From Sporotomaculum syntrophicum (GTDB lineage Bacteria > Bacillota > Desulfotomaculia > Desulfotomaculales > Desulfallaceae), in contig NZ_LSRS01000003.1 of NCBI RefSeq assembly GCF_009932395.1, positions 468,406-532,405 of the forward strand: 64,000 nt of DNA. The letters are read 5' to 3'. Both the position numbers and the translations under genes were made by a program. The notes under the pieces are model-generated. The model worked only from the letters and a program-made list of their open reading frames with translations, ran no database searches and was not told the origin of the DNA. The stretch's first letter is position 1, and the number at the start of each line of letters is the position of its first letter. Positions 32,842-42,564 of the stretch are shown piece by piece.

Positions 32842-35124
32842 TTACTTTTGCGCAGGTATTTCCGAGTGCAGCGAACGAATGACCAGGTAAAGCAGCGGTG
32901 GGGCGCCAAAAATCATAGCGGTTGCTGCAGCAACTACTCCTGAATCATTGAAAATAAGTGCCATAATACTGGCCGTAGTCACACCGATAAACCCTATATA
33001 CATATCGGTGTAATGGGAAAATATCCGTTGTATGACTCCTATCGGCCGGTAAAATAAGATGACTAAACTGGCCAGGCTGGCCAGAAAAACCCGGCTCCAA
33101 ATGGTATATTTGATTAGTTTTATATTCATGCTCAGTTTGCGGTGAATTATGTTTAGCATTTCAACAGGCCCGCTTTGTAAAATCAAGTTGGCTGTACGGC
33201 CAATATGAGATTGGCTTTCTAGCGGCCTTTGCAGATCATAGATGATTAATAGCAAAAGCAGTATGCCTACCGAGCCAACCGTTTTGAGGATTGTTTGAAA
33301 ATTAAATTTAACACGAGCCAGTAGTAAAAAGGTCACCAGTAAAGCAAAAGCTCCGGCTAGCGACCCGCCAACGTTGGTACCATATTCCGGAGCCGCAATG
33401 GCATATAAAGTAATTATAAAGTACAAACCAGTACCGGCTAAGATTGCTTTGCGACTGCAGGTAGTAAAACGGGTAATTAAGGCGGTAATACCGATAATGG
33501 TAGAACCGAGCAGCACGCCCATATATTCATTGCCAATGCCATAAAATCTAGCCCCGGCTATAGGGTCGTAGCCCAGCAATGACTGCTTTTGCAATGGTGC
33601 GCCACAAAACAAATCAATTAAAATACACAGCGATGTAAACAAGCTGATGATAATAAAAGGCTCCCAGACATTAGTATGTCTTACCATCCTTAAACTAATC
33701 GCAGCGGTAATACCTATGGTTAAAGTGACTATTTCCAGCACAAGCACCACTAAAGAGTCGTGGGGCAGCAAGGTAACCATCAGTAAAGATACAGGTACGG
33801 CCATTATCGCTAGCAGCATTGGTTTGAGCAACTGAACTAGTACCTTATTATGGGGTAGAAAGATAGCTGCCAGAGACAGCAGGACCAGTATCAGCAGGAC
33901 CAGCACATAATTATGCAATACAGGGGAGCGGGACTGGTATATTAGCTCCAACTGCCCGTACAGCGAGGTTAGCCTGGCTAGGCTTTGGTCGGTGCTTATC
34001 ACCTGCAATGGGCGTCCATACATTTGAGCCGGCGCGTTTAATTGGTAATAAGCCAGTATTGTTGGCGCCAGGTCGGTGTTTCTGACGATACCCGGCCGCT
34101 TGGTGGTGGGTGAGGTTAACAGGCCGGGCGTGATGGAACAACCGGCGGCCAGCACGGGAGTAACATAGTTAGTATCCGGCAGATATTCACCCCTGGGTGT
34201 GGGTGAGACCAACAACAGCAAGTCCTTTTCCCGCTCCATTTGCCCTAGCAATTGAGTAAGCAAATTAGCCACCCCGGCCAAGGCTTCCCGACGCTTGATC
34301 TGCAGTACGCTTTCTTCGAGAAATTTCCCCTGCACTTCCAAACGCTCCAGGTCACCCAGTTCCACAACCGTCAAACCAGGGTGTCGGTGCCGTTCGAGCA
34401 GCAAAGGCAGCAACTTGTCATAATCGGTCCGCATCCCCCCGGGAAAAGACGGGTCATAAACCAGTAAATTATCGCTTACGTCGCCGCTGTTCACTATACC
34501 GTCTTTATTCATTGCTAATGCCACAACCGGGCGGGCTGTTTTCCCATTGCTGTCGGCACTGCCCAGTACGGATACGGCAACCCGCTGCTCCTGTAGTAGT
34601 GTACCCAGCAAGCCGGGTACGGCCGAGTAACGGTTAGCTTCATTTATTTTTTTGATGCGGGCAATATCCAGCTGCAGCACAGCATCGGCTTGTGCTATAA
34701 GTCCGGTCCTCTGCCGGAATATTTCACCGGCCGGAATACCTTGCAGCAGCTCATGGTTATTTAATCCATGTGCACCGGTATCTGATGCATTGACGGGGGC
34801 TCCGGCACCGATAGATGTATAAGTATTGTCTGCTGTTAAGCCGCCCTCTACTCCTACACTCATTAGACCAAGGGCAGCCTGCCCGGTTATTTCATTAAAT
34901 AAATCCGGGTGGCCGGCCAGGTCTTGTAAAGCCAGACGGTCAACTGTGATCAAATAAACATGGCCTGGCCGGGAGGGATAATCCACTGCTTCCGGTTGGA
35001 ACAATCCGTAGCCATACACAGCAGGCACTTTGGCTGCTTTGTCTGTGCCGGAAGACCAGACAAAGACGGTTAGTATAATAGTTATAGATATGATCATGAT
35101 AGCCCAGAGGTACGACTTTTTCAC
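32842..35124 (-). CDS. large membrane protein with phosphatase-fold-like ectodomain, unknown
   Basis: A 760-residue protein. GTG 35124 follows AAAGGAAA and gives a signal-anchor (residues 4-24, SYLWAIMIISITIILTVF). The extracellular part (about 30-405) opens with HVYLITVDRLALQDLAG. It ends with a DLAPTILAYY segment, as in alkaline-phosphatase/phosphoglyceromutase-fold proteins, where DLxPTILxxxG is common. Metal-binding residues are not clear. About ten further helices follow (405-750). It resembles conserved hypothetical membrane proteins of this clade. A cell-wall or lipid role is possible but not shown. Confidence 0.55.
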   Translation of the reverse strand: MKKSYLWAIMIISITIILTVFVWSSGTDKAAKVPAVYGYGLFQPEAVDYPSRPGHVYLITVDRLALQDLAGHPDLFNEITGQAALGLMSVGVEGGLTADNTYTSIGAGAPVNASDTGAHGLNNHELLQGIPAGEIFRQRTGLIAQADAVLQLDIARIKKINEANRYSAVPGLLGTLLQEQRVAVSVLGSADSNGKTARPVVALAMNKDGIVNSGDVSDNLLVYDPSFPGGMRTDYDKLLPLLLERHRHPGLTVVELGDLERLEVQGKFLEESVLQIKRREALAGVANLLTQLLGQMEREKDLLLLVSPTPRGEYLPDTNYVTPVLAAGCSITPGLLTSPTTKRPGIVRNTDLAPTILAYYQLNAPAQMYGRPLQVISTDQSLARLTSLYGQLELIYQSRSPVLHNYVLVLLILVLLSLAAIFLPHNKVLVQLLKPMLLAIMAVPVSLLMVTLLPHDSLVVLVLEIVTLTIGITAAISLRMVRHTNVWEPFIIISLFTSLCILIDLFCGAPLQKQSLLGYDPIAGARFYGIGNEYMGVLLGSTIIGITALITRFTTCSRKAILAGTGLYFIITLYAIAAPEYGTNVGGSLAGAFALLVTFLLLARVKFNFQTILKTVGSVGILLLLLIIYDLQRPLESQSHIGRTANLILQSGPVEMLNIIHRKLSMNIKLIKYTIWSRVFLASLASLVILFYRPIGVIQRIFSHYTDMYIGFIGVTTASIMALIFNDSGVVAAATAMIFGAPPLLYLVIRSLHSEIPAQK

Positions 35125-35200
35125 GTTAAAATTTTCCTTTCGCAAATTAACATGATTTATTATAGCTAAATTATGGGCGATTGGCCAGACAACAAAACAA

Positions 35201-35234
35201 AAAGCCCGGCTACTTGAGAGTAGTACCGGGCTTT
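35201..35234 (-). terminator. terminator of the ferredoxin gene
   Basis: AAAGCCCGG and CCGGGCTTT form a 9-bp stem, followed on the minus strand by TTGTTTTG. Confidence 0.8.
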
Positions 35235-35246
35235 GTCTGGGCTGTT

Positions 35247-35435
35247 TTAATTAACGCTGATAGCTTCAGTGGGACAGCCATCGGCGGCCTCTGATGCAAG
35301 ATCCTCCAAATCACTTGGCACTTCATCCACTATGGAATGGGCTTTTTCATCATTGTTCCAACTAAATACATCCGGGCATGTATCAATACAAGCCCCGCAG
35401 CTGATACAAAGGTCCTGGTCTACTTCTGCATGCAT
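35247..35435 (-). CDS. single-cluster [4Fe-4S] ferredoxin
   Basis: A 62-residue electron carrier with ligands C10, C13, C16 and C54 (CISCGACIDTCP ... GCPTEAI). C20 is also present, the extra cysteine usual in this monocluster type. I chose ATG 35435 after GGAGGTGCATCACA; the six-codon-longer frame begins inside the ribosome site. It could serve the oxidoreductases or HdrABC, but it stands as its own unit with a strong terminator. Confidence 0.9.
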   Translation of the reverse strand: MHAEVDQDLCISCGACIDTCPDVFSWNNDEKAHSIVDEVPSDLEDLASEAADGCPTEAISVN

Positions 35436-35672
35436 TGTGATGCACCTCCGCAAAATTATTGCTGAAACGGTACTATTCTGGCACTTTTTTGCTCATATTA
35501 TACCTGCAATCAGCATTTTTTAGATATTTTTGCTACAGGTTTGTTGCTCTCCGGTAAGTGCTCCAGAGTTGCTGGTTGACAAAAATTGCTGGTCGGCCAA
35601 TAATTATAGGCAGGGCTGTCCCGTGATAAGACAGGTTAAATGGAGATACTGGCAGGAAGGAACGGTGGAGAA

Positions 35673-36206
35673 ATGTCCCAAAAGGAAGCTGATCAGGCTA
35701 AAAGAAAGATGCTGATGTTTTTAATCTTTGCACCGGGGATTTTTTTTCTTGTTTACTGGCTGTACACTCAGACAACTGATCGGGTCGGAGGCCAGACAGT
35801 AGAGCTACCAACCCAATATGTTATGCTAGGACAGCAGGTTTACGTAAACGGTGAACATTACCTGGTCAAAAGTGGTCAGCCACTTTTTATCGATACGGTG
35901 GATTTAAATAATAATGTGGCTGTTGCTGAGCCGGGCCGAGTGTTTGTTGGATTAAGCCTGGTTACCGGAGCTCAAGTAGACAAGACTCGAGTCCAGGTAA
36001 TTGATGACCGGGGACGCTCCTACAGTCCTTTAGATGTGGAGCAAACTGTGGTGTCCAATAATTTTAAACTGCCGGACAGCGAAGGATACCTTTATATGTT
36101 CAAGGTCGACTCCCGGCCGGAAGCTTACTATCTGCAGGTAAATAATGATGCAGACTTAACCTGGCGCTTTAAAAATACCTATTCTAAGCATAAGCCGGCA
36201 GCATAA
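35673..36206 (+). CDS. membrane-anchored extracytoplasmic protein, unknown
   Basis: A 177-residue protein. One membrane helix (about 12-31, MLMFLIFAPGIFFLVYWLY) is followed by an outside domain of repeated beta strands: VNGEHYLVKSG, RVFVGLSLVTGAQVDKTRVQVID and YLYMFKVDSRPEAYYLQV. The pattern recalls DUF4352-like Ig-fold domains, without a firm match. I chose ATG 35673, which follows GGTGGAGAA. A start at 35640 is also possible. It ends at its own terminator. Confidence 0.55.
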   Translation: MSQKEADQAKRKMLMFLIFAPGIFFLVYWLYTQTTDRVGGQTVELPTQYVMLGQQVYVNGEHYLVKSGQPLFIDTVDLNNNVAVAEPGRVFVGLSLVTGAQVDKTRVQVIDDRGRSYSPLDVEQTVVSNNFKLPDSEGYLYMFKVDSRPEAYYLQVNNDADLTWRFKNTYSKHKPAA

Positions 36207-36213
36207 AACAGCC

Positions 36214-36258
36214 AAAAGCCGTTCCTATGCGGTATGAAGCAAGGGAACGGTTTTTTTT
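36214..36258 (+). terminator. terminator of the 35673 gene
   Basis: GCCGTTCC and GGGAACGG pair across about 17 bases, followed by eight T. Confidence 0.85.
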
Positions 36259-36361
36259 AAAACCTGGAGTTAGCAATATAAGCTGACTTTTATTTTTAAT
36301 TTATATAATTAAACTCATTAAATAATGATTTATTAAGTAGGAATAATAATGAAAGGTGGCT

Positions 36362-37489
36362 TTATATATAATACCTGGGCACCCGCCGGCAGTTGATGGC
36401 ACATAGCACTTCATAGGAAATAGTGCCAATTTTTTCGGCGATGTCATCGGCAGTGATTTCTTCACTTCCCTGACGACCCAGCAGCACCACCTCATCTCCT
36501 GGTTCCGCATTAGGTATGTTTCCCACGTCAACCATGAACTGGTCCATGCAGATGCGGCCGATGACCGGCATGCGCCGGCCATGGATCAGCACTTCCCCGC
36601 GTGATGAAAGCAAGCGGCTGTATCCATCTGCGTAGCCAACCGGGATGGTGGCTATAACTGTGGGGGCAGGGGTGATATAAGTTGCTCCGTAGCTTACCCC
36701 GAAGCCTGCTGGCACTTGCTTAATGTGGGCGATCCGGCTTTTAACTGCCATCACGGGCCTCAGGTCTAGGTTCCGATTAACTACCTCGCTGGAAGGCCAA
36801 ACACCGTATACCGCTATGCCGGCCCGCACCATGTCCAGGTGAGTTTCCGGCATATCCAGGATGGCTGCGCTGTTAGCTGCATGCCGGCAGGGAAATTCAA
36901 TTCCCGCCCGGGCTAGATCAGCCATAAAGCCGATGAATTCTTGCCACTGCAGCCGGGCATAGCTTTTATCCCGGCTGTCCGCAGTAGCGAAATGGGTAAA
37001 GATACCCGCCAATTCCAGATGGGGAAGCCTGGCAATTTCAAGAATATCCCGCATTCCGCTGCGGTCTGGCAAAAAACCTAAGCGGCCCATGCCGGTGTCC
37101 ACTTTAATGTGTACCAGCGCTTTTTTATTAGCCCGGGAGGCTGTTGCCGATAGCCCCCGGGCTATTTCCACGTTATAAACGGTTTGGATCAGGTTATTAT
37201 CCAACAAAAGGGAGTATTCTTCCGGCACGGTAAAGCCCAACACCAGTATTGGTGCATCAATGCCGGCTTTGCGCAGCTCAAGCCCTTCGCTAACCCTGGC
37301 CACACCAAGTTGGGTAGCCCCACTGGCCAGCGCTATCCTGGCCACCTGTTCAGCGCCGTGGCCATATGCGTTGGCTTTGACCACCGCCATCAGCTCAGCC
37401 TGCGGGCTCGTAATGTTCCTCAGCTGGCGAATATTGTGAGCCAGGGCATTAACGTTGATTTCCGACCATACCGGTGTATGGTAGTCCAT
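36362..37489 (-). CDS. alr: alanine racemase
   Basis: A 375-residue PLP enzyme that makes D-alanine for the cell wall. PLP lysine K38 is in [11 protein letters not shown], and the second catalytic tyrosine lies in [40 protein letters not shown] is a further family signature. ATG 37489 follows CCGGAGGTTTAATT. It lies 21 bases after nnrDE and ends an acpS-nnrDE-alr run, a common order in Firmicutes. Confidence 0.95.
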   Translation of the reverse strand: MDYHTPVWSEINVNALAHNIRQLRNITSPQAELMAVVKANAYGHGAEQVARIALASGATQLGVARVSEGLELRKAGIDAPILVLGFTVPEEYSLLLDNNLIQTVYNVEIARGLSATASRANKKALVHIKVDTGMGRLGFLPDRSGMRDILEIARLPHLELAGIFTHFATADSRDKSYARLQWQEFIGFMADLARAGIEFPCRHAANSAAILDMPETHLDMVRAGIAVYGVWPSSEVVNRNLDLRPVMAVKSRIAHIKQVPAGFGVSYGATYITPAPTVIATIPVGYADGYSRLLSSRGEVLIHGRRMPVIGRICMDQFMVDVGNIPNAEPGDEVVLLGRQGSEEITADDIAEKIGTISYEVLCAINCRRVPRYYI

Positions 37490-37510
37490 AATTAAACCTC
37501 CGGATATTTT

Positions 37511-39130
37511 TTACTCCATAATTTTTAGAACAGTGGGCAGCTGCTCCAATAAGTCGCCGGCTAACAAACCGGCCAACCCTTTATCCCGGGCAGCTATATC
37601 TCCAGCCTGCCCGTGCAGGTAAACACCTGCCGCTGCTGCGTGCAAGGCAGACATACCCTGGGCTATAAACCCGGAGATGATACCCGTCAGTACATCACCT
37701 GAGCCTCCTGCGGCCATGCCCGGGTTACCCGTGTTATTGATAAAAAGCGTGTTATCAGGAGAGGCCACAACTGTACCTGCCCCTTTAAGTACCACTACAG
37801 CTCCCCACTGGGCGGCTTTAGCGGCTGCTATACCCAGCCGGTCGTTTTGAATCTGGTCGGTATTGCGACCCGTCAAACGGGCCATCTCTCCCGGGTGTGG
37901 AGTTAGTACCAGTTCTGGTTGCACCGCTTTAAAAATATCAGTTTTGCCGGCCAGTACATTAAGTCCATCGGCGTCCAGCACACACGGTATTTTTAATTTC
38001 AACAGTATCTCTTTAACTAACTCTGCGGTTTCGTCTCCAGTACCCAGCCCGGGACCTAAGGCCAGTACATCACTATTGCTGGCCCGATCCATAATTTCAT
38101 CCAAGGCTGCACTACTAAGAGCTCCCCGCTCATTTTGGGGGAGCGGGAAAGTCATCACTTCGGTTAGTTTAGTTTCGGCGATATCGTGGATGCCGGCGGG
38201 CACACCTAGCGTGACCAGTCCTGCACCCGACCTGGCTGCTGCCTGTGCGGTCATCACAGCCGCTCCGGACATGCCCCGCGAGCCAGCAATGACCAGCACC
38301 CGCCCGAAATTGCCCTTATGCTCGTCACCCGTGCGTCGGGGCCACCAATCGCGCACCAGCCTGTCAGTTATTAAGTAGCGGAAACCGCTGGTGATTTCGC
38401 TTTCAGCTGCTGTATAGCCCTCTTTTTTACTCGAATTGGTGATCTTTTTCTTATCTTCTGTACTACCGGTGGTTACTGCTGCGGGTATAGATATATCCGC
38501 CACATGCAGCTCTCCTACATATTTTGTAGCTGTAGGCAGTACCAGGCCCAGTTTAGGCAGGGCAAAAGTCACCGTGTGGTTGGCGATTATGCACGGGCCG
38601 TTAGCCTTACCTGTATCGGCTTCCAACCCTGAGGGGATATCAATGGCTACAACAGGCTTGCCGCTGGCGTTAATTGCCTCGATAACTGACACCATTTGGT
38701 CCCGAACTGTACCTGTGAAGCCTGTACCGTATAGGGCGTCCACTACCAAATCAGCCTTCATTAAGGACAGCCGAAACAGGTTGGTGTCATTACTTTTCAA
38801 AAGCGGTAAAACCTTTTGGCCCATCTTCCGCCAGATATTTAAATTAATCAAGGCGTCGCCCTTGATTTTTTCGGGCTCCGCAGCCAGGAAAACCTGAACT
38901 TCGGCTCCCCGGTTTAATAAATGCCGGGCCACTACAAAGCCGTCACCGCCGTTGTTGCCCTTGCCCGCAACAATGATAATGGTACGGCGGGTCAGGTTGT
39001 CAAAAAGTGCTGAAACTAAATCAGCCACTTTAAGACCTGCATTTTCCATCAGTACCACGCTGGGTATGCCGTATTCCTTGCTGGCTTTTTGGTCCATTGC
39101 TCCCATTTCTTGCGCAGTTACCAGCCGCAT
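37511..39130 (-). CDS. nnr: bifunctional NAD(P)HX epimerase / ADP-dependent dehydratase
   Basis: A 539-residue repair enzyme for hydrated NADH and NADPH. The N-terminal epimerase (YjeF_N, about 1-215) holds ENAGLKVADL and GKGNNGGDGFVVARHL. The C-terminal ADP-dependent dehydratase (YjeF_C, about 240-535) has VIAGSRGMSGAAVM, LTPHPGEMARL and the NTGNPGMAAGGSGDVLTGI signature. I chose ATG 39130, which stands 8 bases after AAGGGAG; ATG 39136 and GTG 39139 lie too close. The gene is translationally linked to acpS upstream. Confidence 0.93.
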   Translation of the reverse strand: MRLVTAQEMGAMDQKASKEYGIPSVVLMENAGLKVADLVSALFDNLTRRTIIIVAGKGNNGGDGFVVARHLLNRGAEVQVFLAAEPEKIKGDALINLNIWRKMGQKVLPLLKSNDTNLFRLSLMKADLVVDALYGTGFTGTVRDQMVSVIEAINASGKPVVAIDIPSGLEADTGKANGPCIIANHTVTFALPKLGLVLPTATKYVGELHVADISIPAAVTTGSTEDKKKITNSSKKEGYTAAESEITSGFRYLITDRLVRDWWPRRTGDEHKGNFGRVLVIAGSRGMSGAAVMTAQAAARSGAGLVTLGVPAGIHDIAETKLTEVMTFPLPQNERGALSSAALDEIMDRASNSDVLALGPGLGTGDETAELVKEILLKLKIPCVLDADGLNVLAGKTDIFKAVQPELVLTPHPGEMARLTGRNTDQIQNDRLGIAAAKAAQWGAVVVLKGAGTVVASPDNTLFINNTGNPGMAAGGSGDVLTGIISGFIAQGMSALHAAAAGVYLHGQAGDIAARDKGLAGLLAGDLLEQLPTVLKIME

Positions 39131-39135
39131 TCTCA

Positions 39136-39522
39136 TCACTCTCCCTTAGATATCGCCGTGGCAAAGGCAATCGCCCGCTCCCGATCATGGGATACTGACA
39201 GCAGTATATTATCAATATGCCTTGACCGGGCAATTTGTGCAGCCGCACCGGTGAGGATTGCTTGCACCGGCTGATTGCCGCCGCCATGGATTTCTACTTC
39301 CCGCCAGGCCGTTACCCCACTGCCCAGGGCTTTAAACACCGCCTCTTTGGCGGCAAACCTGGCAGCCAGGCCAGGCCAGGGATTGCGGCGGCGCATGCAA
39401 AAAGCAATTTCTCCGGCTGTGAAAACACGGCCGAGAAACCGCTCCCCCCTGGAGGCCGCCGATTTAATTCTATCGATTTCTATTATATCAGTACCAATGC
39501 CAATTATCCCATGTAAAATCAA
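39136..39522 (-). CDS. acpS: holo-[acyl-carrier-protein] synthase
   Basis: About 128 residues. AcpS moves phosphopantetheine from CoA to acyl carrier protein. IGTDIIEIDRI carries the first Mg-binding Asp, RFAAKEAVFKALG carries the catalytic Glu/Lys set, and LLSVSHDRERAIAFA closes the fold. No ATG exists near the start. I used TTG 39522; TTG 39534 and GTG 39525 are alternatives, and GGAAAGAG lies just before 39522. The stop TGA overlaps the nnr start region (GTGATGAGAATG). Confidence 0.9.
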   Translation of the reverse strand: MILHGIIGIGTDIIEIDRIKSAASRGERFLGRVFTAGEIAFCMRRRNPWPGLAARFAAKEAVFKALGSGVTAWREVEIHGGGNQPVQAILTGAAAQIARSRHIDNILLSVSHDRERAIAFATAISKGE

Positions 39523-39577
39523 CACTCTTTCCAAATATAATTAACTAATCCTTTTCAGGGTTTCAACGCGCAAAATG

Positions 39578-39603
39578 AAAAACCTGCCTTTAAGCAGGTT
39601 TAT
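39578..39603 (-). terminator. terminator of the LytTR regulator gene
   Basis: AAACCTGC-ttaaag-GCAGGTTT on the minus strand, followed by TTCATTTTG. Confidence 0.75.
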
Positions 39604-39674
39604 AGAATATATGCTATTTATATTCTTAACTGGTAATATCGCACCTAAACCTTCTAAGAGAAATGTCGAGTTGT

Positions 39675-40442
39675 TTAAAACCCCAGTATTTTTCGCAATT
39701 TTTTTGCCTGTGCTCTGCTCACGGGTACCTCGCTATGTTCCTTGTCCTCCATCACCAGGTTATAGGTGCCGTTAAAAAAAGGTACTATTTCTATCACTTT
39801 GTGTAAATTAACCAGGTAGCAGCGGTGGGTTCGGAAAAAGATCTGGGGATTAAGCTTAGCTTCCAATTCTTTTAAAGTAAAGCGGGTGACCAGCTTGTCT
39901 TGATGTGTTTTTATATAAATGTAGTCCTGCTCGGTAAAGGCATAAAAGATATCTGATTCGGGAACCAAAATAGTTTTACCATGGTTTTCTGCCGGTAAAC
40001 GGTCAATTTTAATTAGAGGTACAGGTTCATGACTGCCGTCTTCCTCTCCGGGGAATTCATCACTGACTGCAGACACCTGGCATATCCTGGTTAATTTTTC
40101 AATAGCTTTTTTTAGTCTTTCAGGTTCAACTGGTTTTAACAGGTAATCCACTGCGTTAACCTCAAACGCTTTGTAAGCAAATTCATCATAAGCTGTAACA
40201 AATATCACCTTAGGTGGTTTGGGCAATTCCTGGACGGCAGCACCTAGTTCCAGACCTGTCATGCCAGGCATGGACACGTCCAAAAAAAGCACATGGTAAT
40301 CAAGTGCTTTCACCAGCGCTAGCGCTTCTTGTCCATTGGCAGCCTCACCTAAAATTTCTATGTTTTTAAAGTTGCTTAACATGCAGCGCAGTTCATGGCG
40401 AGCGGGGTATTCATCATCAACAATTAAAGCTTTTAGTTTCAA
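39675..40442 (-). CDS. LytTR-type response regulator
   Basis: A 255-residue regulator. Residues 1-115 form the receiver domain (LIVDDEYPARHELR, phospho-Asp in VLFLDVSMPGMTG, later VTAYDEFAYKAFEVNAVDYLLKP). After a linker with GEEDGSH, residues 150-250 form a LytTR DNA-binding domain (DYIYIKTHQDKLVTRFTLKEL, FFRTHRCYLVNL). I chose TTG 40442 after AAAGGAGGGGGATAGAA. There is no histidine kinase gene beside it, so it is an orphan in this window. LytTR proteins often control cell-envelope or carbon genes. Confidence 0.9.
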   Translation of the reverse strand: MKLKALIVDDEYPARHELRCMLSNFKNIEILGEAANGQEALALVKALDYHVLFLDVSMPGMTGLELGAAVQELPKPPKVIFVTAYDEFAYKAFEVNAVDYLLKPVEPERLKKAIEKLTRICQVSAVSDEFPGEEDGSHEPVPLIKIDRLPAENHGKTILVPESDIFYAFTEQDYIYIKTHQDKLVTRFTLKELEAKLNPQIFFRTHRCYLVNLHKVIEIVPFFNGTYNLVMEDKEHSEVPVSRAQAKKLRKILGF

Positions 40443-40545
40443 TTCTATCCCCCTCCTTTGCGCTGTGCCGCATAATTTCAAAGATTCAAGTTTTCAAAAT
40501 AAGATTCGACAGTTAAATAACGATTCCTGCAGAAATACAGTTAAA

Positions 40546-40582
40546 AAGAACCGGTCACCTGTTGGTGATACCGGTTATTCTT
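40546..40582 (-). terminator. terminator of the Na/Pi transporter gene
   Basis: AAGAACCGGTCACC and GGTGATACCGGTTATTCTT form a two-step stem around TGTT that overlaps the stop codon of the transporter. Confidence 0.65.
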
Positions 40583-42284
40583 AACTATTAACGGTTATAG
40601 GTATTTCATTTTGGGATCCGGTATGGTCATTTCCATGATGGCTGTAGTTAACTTCGCTGTCATTGCCCTGGTTGATAATTTCATAACAAATATTGTAGAT
40701 ATGCTCACTGATACGCAAGAATGAGTTAATTAAATCCAGGTGCAGAGAGCTGGCGGATATGGACAGCGCAGTGCCGTCTTTAAGTCGTTTGAAATGTTGT
40801 GCCCGCAGGTGTCTTTCCATGCTTGCAAAGGCTGGACACTCTTTAATAGCCTCATTGGCCAACTCGGCATCGTTAGAGGCCAGAGCAACATTAGCTATGC
40901 GCATTACATCGACCAGCCGACGGTGCATATCCTTGATTTCTTGCCAGCCCTCCTCAGAAAATTGACACTGCTGGGTGATCTTAGAGCTGGCAAGGTAAGT
41001 AATATCCTTTTCAATAATATCGCCAATGTGCTCCAAATCAGCTGCGATATGCATATTACTCATGCATCGTAAAAATTCTTTACGAGACAGTGGCTGACGC
41101 ATTATACTGGTCAAGTAATCTGACAAGGACTTGCATAGTAAATCCAGGTAGTCTTCTTTTTTATTAATTCTTTCTAAAAGCTGTGTATCGCTTTTTTCAA
41201 ATATTTTAATAACAGATTGGATCATCATGTAAACCTGGTCGGCGGCGTTTCCGATTTCCTTAGCGGCCAAGCCCAACGCAATGGACGGCGTATTAATTAA
41301 TTTATCATCCAGGTATTTGGGTTCAAACTGTTTATCAAGGGTTTCTTTACGATCCGGGACAATTATTTGCAGTAATTTAGCGAACTGATTAATAAACGGT
41401 ATAAACAATATGGCGATACCAATATTAAAAAAAGTATGGGCATTGGCTACTTGATAGCCCGGTACGGCTGTAATTTTGGCCATTAGCAGGGCATAGGCAT
41501 TAACAAAGGGCAGCAGCACCAGCACACCAACGACTTTAAACAGCAGGTGCGCAGCAGCCACTCGCTGGGCTTCTCTTGACGAGCCCAGGCTGGATAACAG
41601 CGCCGTAAAAGAAGTACCAATGTTAGCCCCGAACAAAAGGTAAATGGCGGAGTGCAGCGACACCAGGTCCTGCATGGCCATGATCATGATAACACCCAAG
41701 GATGCCGCACTGCTGTGGATTAAAAATGTAAATAAAGCGGCGGCAAAAATGGCCAGCAGCGGGTAGTCACTGGCACTCATCAGCATTTGGCGGAATAAGG
41801 GTTCATCTTTCAAAGGATGCATGGTGTCAGCCATAATTTTAAGGCCTAAGAAAAGCAAACCGAAGCCCATCAACACCTGGCCAACTCGCCTGTATTGATC
41901 CTTTTTGGTAAAAAATATAATAACGGCACCTATGCCCACTATTGGTAAGGATATTTCAGTTACTTTAAGGGCGATCAACTGGGCTGTAACGGTGGTGCCG
42001 ATATCTGCGCCCAAAATTACTCCCAGGGTTTGTTTTAAAGACAAAATCGAGGCACTGGTTAAACCAACCAGAATAACTGTGGTGGCGGTACTGCTTTGAA
42101 ACAGCATAGTTACCACTGCACCCACAATCAGTGCTGTGAAGCGGTTATGTGTAAGGGTGCTCAAAACGCTCCTTAGCCTGTGTCCGGCAATTTTCTGCAG
42201 GCCTTCACTCATGATGTACATGCCGTACAGCAAAAGTCCCATGCCGCCCAGCAAGCCCCAAAGTACGGTTTTACCAAGCTCCAT
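40581..42284 (-). CDS. Na/Pi cotransporter family protein with PhoU-like tail
   Basis: A 567-residue protein. Two Na_Pi_cotrans repeats in about eight to nine helices (residues 5-300) carry FQSSTATTVILVGLTSA and LIHSSAASLGVIMIMA, the QSSS/T-type substrate-binding motifs of NptA/YjbB transporters. A cytoplasmic PhoU-like helical domain follows (about 340-540). It moves phosphate with sodium, often outward. ATG 42284 follows AAAGGAGGTGTCGGGCA. Confidence 0.9.
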   Translation of the reverse strand: MELGKTVLWGLLGGMGLLLYGMYIMSEGLQKIAGHRLRSVLSTLTHNRFTALIVGAVVTMLFQSSTATTVILVGLTSASILSLKQTLGVILGADIGTTVTAQLIALKVTEISLPIVGIGAVIIFFTKKDQYRRVGQVLMGFGLLFLGLKIMADTMHPLKDEPLFRQMLMSASDYPLLAIFAAALFTFLIHSSAASLGVIMIMAMQDLVSLHSAIYLLFGANIGTSFTALLSSLGSSREAQRVAAAHLLFKVVGVLVLLPFVNAYALLMAKITAVPGYQVANAHTFFNIGIAILFIPFINQFAKLLQIIVPDRKETLDKQFEPKYLDDKLINTPSIALGLAAKEIGNAADQVYMMIQSVIKIFEKSDTQLLERINKKEDYLDLLCKSLSDYLTSIMRQPLSRKEFLRCMSNMHIAADLEHIGDIIEKDITYLASSKITQQCQFSEEGWQEIKDMHRRLVDVMRIANVALASNDAELANEAIKECPAFASMERHLRAQHFKRLKDGTALSISASSLHLDLINSFLRISEHIYNICYEIINQGNDSEVNYSHHGNDHTGSQNEIPITVNS

Positions 42285-42564
42285 TGCCCGACACCTCCTT
42301 TGGAGCTTTTTATAATTATATTGCCTCTTTAAAAAAATGTTAAGGGTATCATCTAATATGTATTAAATTGTATCAAAGAAATTGTAACACAATTCCCATT
42401 ATTTATGCAATATAGCAAGCTGACTATTCAAACTTAGTTTAGCTACATTATCAATTATTAAAATTAGGTGTCAATACTATTTGTTTAACCGGTTAGTGAT
42501 TATTAATTTTGTATTTTCTTTAAATTTATAATATCTTGCGGGTGTTATATTTTGGGTGACATGA

